This document shows, piece by piece, positions 47,301 to 56,900 of a stretch of DNA of 64,000 nt. The position numbers were made by a program, and so were the translations under genes. Under the pieces are notes generated by a model, which made no database searches, was not told the origin of the DNA, and saw nothing but the letters and a program-made list of their open reading frames with translations. This stretch comes from Pratylenchus scribneri (Eukaryota; Nematoda; Chromadorea; Rhabditida; Pratylenchidae): assembly GCA_030063045.1 (NCBI GenBank), contig JAQSEB010000181.1, positions 310,001-374,000 of the forward strand, written 5' to 3'. Each line of letters opens with the position of its first letter. The stretch's first letter is position 1.

Positions 47301-50300
47301 AACCGTTAGAATTGAACCGGACACCAGGGTCATGAAATGACTTTGGACAATCCTAATTATTAGCACCCTATATTGTCCCTAGTGCTTTTTTCATAATGTT
47401 TTGATGTGGACACCAAGCATTACGAAAAATTACCCTAAAAATATTTACAAAATTATTGTTTTTCTTCAGGACACCAATATTTAAAAATTTGATTTTTATA
47501 AAAAAAAGTTCTCACTAATCTTTTTAACTAAATAAATCAAAAAAGATCTTAAAGATACAAATAAATTAAACCAGAACAAAACAGTGCAAAGTGATGATCA
47601 ATTTTTTCGTCCATCATGAATCAGTACTTGATGTTCATATTTGATGTTCTGATCAAAATGTTCATTATGAAGACCAATGTTTCATACATATTTCGTTCTT
47701 TGTTTTGAAAAATTGATCCGAATGCACAAAACTCAATCAATATTGATGTCGTAGATTAGTAGTACTAAATAAAATAAAAATTAATTCTTTATTTTCTTTG
47801 TTTGTTCTAAATCAAAATTCCTTTAATTTAAATCATATATAATTTTGTTTTTAATTTTACTATGTTGAATGCTTGAAAAAACCTTGAGATCGAAGTTCAG
47901 AACATTATGTCGATCATCAATTCATCATGGGTTGGCTGTGATTCACTATAAAAGTTGAATATTATTTTCTATCAGAAATCATTGATCACTTTAAAAACCT
48001 TGATTTCGAAGTTCAGAACATTATGTTGATCATCAGTTCATCATGAGGTGGCTGTGATTCACTATAAAAGGTGAATATTATTTTATGAAAAATAATTTGT
48101 AATGTTAAGTAACCTGATCATATTGATAAGTCATCTCTTCAGGCTCCATTTTGATCTGATCATCCATTTGATCATCAGTATGGACCCCTACTATTAGTCA
48201 CCTCATCTTCATCCATTTCATTTTGTATTGTAAATTTTATATTAATTAAGATTTAGAAATGGATAATTTTAACCTGGTCATCATTGTGACTAGGACATTT
48301 TCATCCATCTGGCTCCGAACATACATATTGAACTGATCTCCATCGGTTCGAACATGATCATCTTTTATTCCAACATTTTTTAATTTTCAATTTTTATATT
48401 TAATTAAAAAATAACCTCTTAAACTTTTGAAGGCCTACAACAATTTTTCATCCCATCTCCATGCATTTTAGTGGCAGTGCAGTTCTCAAAAGAACATTAT
48501 TAATAAAGATTATTTGTTACTATCAAACCTCATTATTATCGTATTTTCCTCGTTTTCAATGTCCATTTTGATCCAACCTTTTGTAACTTGATAGACCGCA
48601 ATCAATCTCAACTTGTTCCATTTTATTATTTTTTTCATCGGAAAAAGAATAATTTTTACAAAATTATTTGAAATATTTAACCTTTTTATTGATCATAGAT
48701 ACATCTTTTTACGAGCCATGTTCAATTATTTGATAGAGTTCAGTTCTGTTATTATTTTAAATATAAACTTAATTTTTCATTAAACCTGGAAAATTGCTTG
48801 CAGAACCATTTTCCGCTGATATTTTGCAGTAGATTCTGATTCAAAACCATTTAAGTCCACCAACGATATGAAAATTTATAATATTAAGAAAATTCCTAAT
48901 TTTTATTACCTATTCTATAGCAGGTTCTAGTCCATTCTTAAGATCACTATTATTCGAGTTCAATTAAGTTTTAAAGATCATTTTTATCAACATTTTTTCT
49001 CAAAAATGAAATAAAAATGTGAATAAGTATAGGAAAAGTAATGGCTTTGCAATTATTGATTTTAATTTTATTAATTTTTTTCTCTAACTTTTATTATTTT
49101 AATCAAATCTTGCATGAAAATTAATTAAATAAAAAGATCGTGTTAGTACTCCAATATTTATTTATTTTGGTCATTTTTTGTTCTTGAATTTGAACGGGAT
49201 CAAGAAAAAAATGCTGGAACCGCTTACAATGTTAGCTTAAAAATATCAGTTTAAAATTAATTTATTAATTTAGAATATTGCAAACTTTTACTCTGTGTTT
49301 TTCAAACTTAAAAAGATGATCTGAGATGAAGTAATTAAGATCGCCCTACAAAATGTAAGATCAGAAAGATATTCAGGTTTAATTTTGATAATAATTAAAA
49401 AATTTAAAATTTGAATAAGAACAATATGAACTATACTAATCTAGCTATATCATTTCCAAATAAGTGAGAGAATAATATCAGTTAAAAATTACATAGAAAT
49501 AACGATCAACGTTTTACCTCTTTATCATGTTGCTTTAAGATCAAATCTTACAATCAAATTCGAAATAAAAAAATGTGCAAACAATATTTGTAGATAAATG
49601 AATCTGTTGGGCCGGATTAGGCAATTGATCTGGATGTGTCTTTATAAATTTGCACCGAACTTTCCACTCGAACCGAACATGCCATGCATTGTTTATGAGG
49701 TTTTTATTTATTTATTCCAAAAATATCAAAGTATAAGTTAAAAACTAAAAATAGGACGATCCTGGCAAATATTCCCTTTTTTGTATTTTAGTTTTTTGGA
49801 TCAAACATGGAACCAATCGACTCCATTCTAAGAATAGAGTAGAATGAGCGCAAGCACTAGAAAATCCGACAATAGGCAAAAAAGTAATGAACGAAAAAGC
49901 AAAAAAAAGTTGCGAAAAGTAAATACGGATTGGAACTGATGCGATGGGCATTTCAATGTGGACTACTTTGTTTGCTCCATCTCCGCGCGACGAGCATTAT
50001 TCGCTCTCTAGGCGCTCGTCCAGTTCTCGCGTTCCGCCGGCTACGCACACTCCGTTACATTCTCCGCAGTTCCAACACATTCCAACGAAATTAAAATAGG
50101 CATAGCTTTTTAGCTTTTGAGTTTTTTGTGTAACCTATGGCTAATTCATGCTTCTCTAATCTAGATGCGCCGATGGAAATATAACATGAGCTTTAAAAAA
50201 ATTTCAATTTTTTCGAGTTTCGACCTATAGAGAGACCATTTTTTTCGATTTTCTGGAGGCCATAACTTTTTTATTCTGGTCGGATTATTTAGTGCATGCG

Positions 50301-53300
50301 CTCAATCGATTCCACCCAGTGAGAGGAGTCGATTGGTACCATATTTGACACAAAAAAAAACAAAATATAAAAAGAACATGTTCTCCAGTATTGCCAAAAA
50401 GAATATAGTAAATTAAGTTCAAATTAATTAATATTTATTTTTAGATCTCCTAAGATTCATCGGAACTTTCGTCGGACATTGAAGTATCGCACATCATTCC
50501 GGACATTGAAGAACCCATCGTTGTGCCGTTTCGCAGAGAGGATGGCGAAAAAAATTATAAACTGTTCAGTCCATGATGAAACTATTGAACGATCGAGAGA
50601 ACGATGCAAGAAAGGCCAACTGAATTCCGGTTATAATATTTATTGCTTCTAAATTAGTTCTGATAAATTATCTATTCACCAAAATAATCCTGATCTGAAC
50701 TTTTTTGAATAATCACAGCTCAATATTGATCGGTTACATTTATTTTTGTAAAATCCCCTGTTGAAGTATTATTTCATAAATCAAAAAATTTAGTCAAGAA
50801 TTTTTAAAAATTCAAAATATATGTGAAAAATGTAAAAATTTTGAAAAATTTTTATTTTTCTCTTTTTTTTCTCAAAAAATATTCAAATAAATTTCCAAAA
50901 TATTGGCAAAAATATATAAATTTTAAATTGCATAATTTTACCAAAAAATTAAAAATCTGCAAAATTTTTTTCAAAATATTTAATTTGTCACAAAATTTTT
51001 ATTTTTCACTTTCTTTTAAGAAATTTTTCAGAATTTATCTTCAAAATATTCTCGAAAAAATGAAAAATTGCCATTTTGACAATTTTATCCTAAAAGGTAA
51101 AATTTTCAAAAAATTTTAATTTTTTAATAGATTCTCCGGAAAATTTTTCTATTTTCAGAAATTTCTTGGAAATAAAAAAAATCAAAAAATACTTGTTGAA
51201 AATATAATCAAAAAAATTTTTTTCAAAAATATTTTCGAAAAGGTGCTAATTTCCAAAATTTTTTCACTTTTCGCTAAATTCTCGAAAAAATTGTATAATT
51301 TATTTTCAGAAAGTTCTCAGAATTATTTTAAAAGTCAAAAAATTTCTAGGTTGGCAATTTTATCACAATAAATTATATTTTCAAAAATTTTTTTCAAAAT
51401 ATGAAACTTTTTCAAAAATATTTTCGAAAAGGTGCTAATTTCCAAAATTTTTTCACTTTTCGCTAAATTCTCAGAAAAATTGTATAATCTATTTTCAGAA
51501 AATTCTCAGAATTATTTTAAAAGTCAAAAAATTTCTAAGTTGGCAATTTTATCACAATAAATTATATTTTCAAAAAATTTTTCATTTTTAACTATATTCT
51601 CAGAAAATTTCTATAATTTATTTTCAGAATATTCTCAGAATTATTTTAAAAGTTAAAAATTTCTAAGTTGGCAATTTTATCACAATAAATTATATTTTCA
51701 AAAAATTTTTCATTTTTAACTATATTCTCAGAAAATTTCTATAATTTATTTTCAGAATATTCTCAGAATTATTTTAAAAGTTAAAAATTTCTAAGTTGGC
51801 AATTTTATCACAATAAATTATATTTTCAAAAAATTTTTCATTTTTAACTATATTCTCAGAAAATTTCTATAATTTATTTTCAGAATATTCTCAGAATTAT
51901 TTTAAATGTTAAAAAATTTCTAATTGGCAATTTTATCACAATAAATTATATTTTCAAAAATTTTTTCAAAATATGAAACTTTTTCAGAAATATTTTCGAA
52001 AAGTTCTAAAATTCAAAATTTTTTCAATTTTAACTATATTCTCAGAAAATTTCTATAATTTATTTTCAGAATATTCTCAGAATTATTTTAAAAGTCAAAA
52101 AATTTCTAAACTGGCAATTTTATCAGAATATAATTTTTTTCCTAAAAAATTCCAAAATATCTAAATTTTTTTAGAAAAATTCCTAAAAGTTTAAAAATTC
52201 TCGGAATTATTTTTCAAATTTATTCCCAAAAAATTTGCCAAAATTCAACAAGGGATTCTCAGAATTTTTCTCACAATTTTTTGATATTCCCAAAAAGATT
52301 CTCAGAATCTTATCATTTCCAACAATATTCTCATTATTGTAAAATTTCTCGATATATTGCTGGAATTTCATTCATGCTGATAAAAATTTTCTCATAAATT
52401 CTCGGAATTTTTTTGAGAATATTGTTATGAATATTTCTGAGATTGTACGAAATTTTGGAAATAATTTTGAGAATTGGTAATATTGTCATAAAATCCTCAG
52501 AATTTTACCCTTTCTCAACAAATTCCCAGATTTTTACGCATTCTCGGATATATTTTTGCATTTATTCCAAAAAAATTCTTACTCATACCCCGGGTGCTTG
52601 GCCGATCTCTAGTAGTAATATTGCCGTACTGCGACACTTGCGGACCCGACACTTGCGGACGGAACGGTCTGGAACCGAATGTGCTAAAGCTCGAGTAGCA
52701 TTGTTTATAGCATATTATTAGGCATAAAATTAGCTACAAAATGACATCAAAAGTTTTGCTCAATGTTGAATATTCACCGAGTTATGGCCAAAAAACCATC
52801 AAAATCGCAATTTTAATTAAATCAACGGTTTTTTGGCCATAACTTGGTGAATATTCAATATTGGTCAATGCTTTTTATGTCATTTTGTAGCTAATTTTAT
52901 GCCTAATAATATGCTATAAACAGTGCTACTCTAGCTTTAGCACCTTCGGCTCCAGACCGTTCCGTCCGCAAGTGTCGGGTCCGCAAGTGTCGGCCAACCA
53001 ATATTGCTTACACCAAATTGTGCAGTAATCAGTTGATGGAAGAGTTGTGTTAGTTAGTTAATAATTAATAAAAACCCCATTATTATTTGGCCAGATTTTA
53101 TTACTCAAAAATTTAGCATTTTCTTTAAAAAAATACATATAATATTTATATGTAATTTTGTAAGGTGGATGAATGCGAGTTGATTGCCAGTGATGGCAGC
53201 TATCGACCGAATGCAAAGCCAACGGAGCGATGGTTCAAAGGGAACTCCCGTGGGAAGAATTTTTTACGATGTTTACACGGAAAAATGGCACAATGTTTTG

Positions 53301-53311
53301 GTGGATACTGA
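44360..53311 (+). CDS. uncharacterised AT-hook-like protein, 164 aa, with an 8.4-kb intron
   Basis: Three in-phase exons: 44360-44577, 44671-44800 and 53165-53311 (TGA). The N-terminus has RSRGRPLGSTKK, matching the AT-hook core (RGRP) for minor-groove DNA binding, followed by a Pro run and a compact part (SDFPHEQLKMLGTEWGLHF, LLFFKPAFVDEDEVG). Exon 3 adds VDECELIASDGSYRPNAKPT and ends CLHGKMAQCFGGY. I do not recognise the family. A nuclear role is suggested only by the AT-hook-like motif. Intron 1 is 93 bp; intron 2 is 8,364 bp and filled with mobile DNA, yet both its splice sites are normal (CAG|GTGTGT and TAAG|GTGG). I chose the ATG at 44360 because upstream in-frame codons contain no other ATG. 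Exon 3 linkage rests on phase and coding composition. Confidence 0.6.
45690..46030. repeat. 80-bp tandem repeat, four copies
   Basis: AAAATGCTGAGTTTATTTCT recurs at 45725, 45805, 45885 and 45965, always 80 bp apart, with ATTCCCAGAAAAATTTTTGA in each unit. Confidence 0.93.
46058..46550. mobile_element. ~490-bp inverted repeat with a GGTACTT-type fold-back at its centre
   Basis: Outer arms 46058-46185 and 46415-46550 are inverted copies (ATGCTCCGAAAATTATTTCC versus GGAAATAATTTTCGGAGCAT). The centre (about 46190-46420) is a member of the GGTACTT family, with GGATTAGGGTTAATG and CTCTAACCCTAATC in its arms. Confidence 0.85.
46830..47355. mobile_element. hAT-like MITE, TAGGATTGTCCAAAGTC ends
   Basis: TAGGATTGTCCAAAGTC...GACTTTGGACAATCCTA termini with a perfect 8-bp duplication ATTATTAG (46822-46829, 47356-47363). 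Subterminal AACCGGAACC motifs. No coding capacity. Confidence 0.93.
47881..48085. repeat. 116-bp direct duplication
   Basis: GAAGTTCAGAACATTATG, then a GATCATCA(A/G)TTCATCATG segment and GGCTGTGATTCACTATAAAA recur 116 bp apart. The surrounding 47.4-49.6 kb is AT-rich with many GATCATC motifs and no gene. Confidence 0.85.
49808..50338. mobile_element. fold-back element CCAATCGACTCC
   Basis: The left arm CCAATCGACTCC...GAATGAGCGCAAGCACTA...ATCCGAC is repeated inverted at about 50265-50338. The core 49975-50090 is unusually GC-rich (CGCGCGACGAGC..., GTTCCGCCGGCTACG). No coding capacity identified. Confidence 0.65.
50455..50576 (+). CDS. candidate coding exon inside the large intron
   Basis: After a CCTAAG acceptor a frame reads SSELSSDIEVSHIIPDIEEP, continues IVVPFRREDGEKNYKLFSP and stops at TGA (50574-50576). 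Composition is coding-like and acidic, resembling a C-terminal tail, perhaps of a transposon protein. A second frame in the same interval is also open. Unassigned. Confidence 0.3.
51460..52000. repeat. 128-bp tandem repeat, about four to five copies
   Basis: TATATTCTCAGAAAATTTCT occurs at 51593, 51721 and 51849, 128 bp apart, with diverged copies on both sides; units contain TTGGCAATTTTATCACAATA. Part of the right-hand AT-rich array. Confidence 0.88.
52625..52999. mobile_element. MITE family CGACACTTGCGG, copy 4
   Basis: Ends CGTACTGCGACACTTGCGGA...GTCGGCCAACC with a perfect 8-bp duplication AATATTGC (52617-52624, 53000-53007). The GACACTTGCGG motif is doubled at each end. It sits only 13 bp beyond the right end of the proposed 7.6-kb element. 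Confidence 0.92.
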
Positions 53312-53902
53312 CATTTCATAATTTTATTCGTATTCAAAATTCAATTTTTGTTATTTGAATTTTTAGGCATTTATTATTTTTTTTTATCAATTTTTAATGG
53401 ACAGTTTTACAATACAAAAGCCGAAATTTTGGCGATAATTCATTGTTTTTAAGCTTTTTTTCAATTTATCTTAAAATTTTCTTCTCTTGAATTTAAATTA
53501 TTTTTTTTTATTCTATTAATCAAAATGTACTCATTATCTTATCGTTTATCATAAATTTAAATTATTTTTTAAAGCAATTTTTTCAATTTTAATTTTAAAA
53601 TTTGTTCTCCTTGTGAATTTTAAATTATTTTTTATAATTTTTATTCCATTAATCAAAATCAAATTTTCGCATTATCTTATTGCTTATCCTAAATTCAAAT
53701 TACCTTGACCAATATAATTTTTCTGGATGCCTTTTTTTGACATTTTTGGCGCAGAAAATTTAAAGATTAAAGAAAAAAAACATTTTAATTTTAATATTAT
53801 ATAATTTTTTTATTCCTTTTATTTAAATAATAATAAAATGCTGTAAAGAAGATACAAAAAAAATCAATAATGAAACATTAATTCATATAATTTTCATTGT
53901 TC

Positions 53903-56900
53903 TTATTTGGTGGAAAAATCTCGTTCCTCCTTCAATTTTACTTGAGAATTTATGAATTCGCGCATTGAATTCATCGGTGAATTTTGCTGTTTGGCAATTG
54001 ATTGCGATGATTTTTCTGCCTCCAATTTTGGGTTATGGTTCTCCTTATGCAATTTCATAGTTCGCAAATTCTTGGAGCCAAAATTTGGTGGCTAAATTTA
54101 AAGAAAATTCAATAATTTTTTTGTAAATTTTTAAATTACATTTTCGGTCAATATTTTATCAATTTTCTGGCTCTACCCCGAAACATCCAAAAGACGAAAC
54201 ATCCAAAGGACGAAACATCCAAAAAGGGAAAATGAGACGAAACATCCAAAGGACGAAACATCCAAAAGACGAAACATCCAAACGTCCAAAATGTCCCGAA
54301 ACATCCATTTTATTTTTTTTTATTTTAATAATAAAATGTTTAAAAAATACATTTCAGGGGTAATTTGGGGTGCTGATCACGATTTTGATGTCCATTTTGC
54401 TGTATTTTTTAATCCAAAAATTTTTTTGAAAAATCCCACTAAATACCTTGGTCCCCCCTATGCTTTTCATCCGAAATTTCAAAATGACTTCCAAATGGCA
54501 TGTTCTATATAGCATTGGATAGAGCTCGTCAAGCTGATTGGTAATACGAAAAGATTTTTCGAATTGGTCCACAAATAAAGAAGTTATAGCCACCAGAAAA
54601 TCCGAAATATGCAAATTTCCAGCGCAGCTAACTCAGCAATTTACCAGCCAAATTCAATGTTGTATAGCTCATTTGAAAGAGGAGAAAAAGGGCTACAAAA
54701 TTTCCTAGAAGCATTTTATTCCGTTGATCTCAGCCGAAAATTTGACTGGGCAAATTTCAGTTTTTCCCACTATGGCATCCTGATTCAAATGGTTGCCATC
54801 TCTGCTTGTTCGTTGCAACAATTGATAGATCTCGACGAACTGATTACGAAAATATTTTAAATTTCATGAATTGATCAAGAAATAAAAAAGTTATGAGCTT
54901 TGAAAAATTAAAAAAATTGAGAATACCATATTTATTATTTTTGCTAATTAATTTTTTTAAATAAATCTTTAGAAGCTTGATTTGGCCAAATTCTGATGCA
55001 GCTCATCGAGACGAATCGATTAACCTATCATTTGAATATGTTCAAATCAATTTTTATTGTCAAATAAAATTTTGGATGTTTCGGGACATTTTGGGCGTTT
55101 GGATGTTTCGTCCATTGGATGTTTCGGAATTTTTTCTCCTTTGGATGTTTCGTCCAATTTTCCACTTTTGGATGTTTCGTCTTTTGGATGTTTCGTCCAA
55201 TTTTCCACTTTTGGATGTTTCGTCCTTTGGATGTTTCGTCTTTTGGATGTTTCGTCCATTGGATGTTTCGGGGTGTAGCGAATTTTCTCATTCCGCTGCC
55301 TTTCCAAATCATTTGATTGCCTTGTTCCATGTTGGCGTGTTGGTTTTGTGCTACTAAAAACATGGCAATTTTATTATTTTTTAAAATTGAATTTTATAAT
55401 TTAGAAGGCAAAATATTTAATTTGCTAAAAAAAAGCATTGAAATTACCTAAAAGATTGTAACGGTTTTCAGAAGTTTTTCCTAAACCCATAAATTTTATG
55501 CTCAAATTATAGATATCTTCAAGACAAATTCGATTATATTTTAACCTAAATTTGACATATTTTAATTAAGTTTGGAACCAAAAAACCTTAAGATGGTTTA
55601 AACGGTAATACCTTTAATTTTTGAGGTTTAGGACAAATCGCTGAACCGTTATAATTTGTAACCATTTTCAATACTTGAACTTAAATACGATCCATAAAAA
55701 TAATAGGAAAAATCCTCCAGAAAATTTCAAATTTTGGTACATATGAATTGAATAATTTAATTTCCATCCAATATTAATTATTAATCTCAAAATCAGCAAA
55801 TTTCTTCCTCACATTTTTCCGACAGAATCCAAAGATTGTCGATTTCGATTTATTGTGAACTCCCTAATTGGTTGTTGCTTCTCATCGTCCCCATCGCCTA
55901 ATTCTTTTTGCTGCCAATTTTTTGTAGGCAAATTTGTTGATCGATTCAATGTTCCTCGATTGGCGGCCACCTTTCGGGCCTTTTGTTGAAGATGAAAGGC
56001 GCAATACAAAGAGCGGGTTTTGTTCACAAAATTTGTGCATTGTTCACCATCATCGGTCATTTTTCGTCCCTTTTTGAAAGAAATTTTTTGAAAATAAATT
56101 AAATATTGAGGCAATTCTTAATAATTGTGGTCCCAAAATTTTTTTAATTTTTAGAATTTTGAAAAATTGGAGGAGGCTGTACCAAAAATCTTGACTTCCA
56201 TTTTCGACATATTAAGCCATCTTAGTAAGAAAATGTAAACTTTTACCAAGAAAATGCAGAGTGGCCCAAAAGAAATATTTTAAAAAAAAGCCTGCATTTT
56301 TAGGTAAATTTTGACATTTTCTTACCATGATAGTATTTAATTCAAAAAAAGATTTCAGATTTGCATTCTGCATCCCAGAGAAATCGAAGAAAACAAATAC
56401 TTAGTATTATCTGCACGAGATTTTTTACTCTTAAAATTAACCTATGTTACCCCTAAAATTTGTAATAAGATTCCAAATTTTTTTTCATCGTTTTACAATC
56501 AAATATTAATTATATTTCAAAAAAAAATTTCAAATATATGTGAAGATTAAGTAAGTACAAAATAAAAATAATTTTTGGAACTGTAACGATAAACATAAAT
56601 GGTAAAAACCTGGCATTGTCTAAGGTCCGGGCAAAAGCCAATTTCAATCAGCTGGCCGGCCTTTGTCAATTTTAGAACGACTAAAATTAGATTTTTGGCT
56701 TTATATTAATTTTAGATTTTCTTTACTTTCATTGTTAGGCCCATCGACTTTTGTTGCTTGTTGTTCGCCAAATTGTGGATTATTCAACAAAATGGTGGTG
56801 CCAATTTGCAGCTTCCAATATTTACAAAAACAATCACCAAAAAGCAGCACTTTCACAACGGTGCCTTGCAATTCCTTTTTAATATTTTATTTTTATTTAA

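Larger units (their letters stand above)
45031..52611. mobile_element. possible 7.6-kb composite element in the large intron
   Basis: The left end TAGAGATCGG (45031-45040) is matched by CCGATCTCTA (52602-52611). Flanks CTAGTAAT (45023-45030) and GTAGTAAT (52612-52619) agree at 7 of 8. Both subterminal zones are arrays of TTCTCAGAATATTTT-like repeats (45360-46560 and 50800-52580). No transposase is visible. The inverted ends are only 10 bp, so chance pairing of two unrelated element ends is not excluded. Another hAT-like right end (CCCGAACTCTA, about 45343) lies inside. Confidence 0.4.

Noticed and set aside
49975..50090. GC-rich segment as an RNA gene or promoter
   Set aside because: No recognisable tRNA, snRNA or promoter signature, and it lies between inverted arms of a fold-back element.
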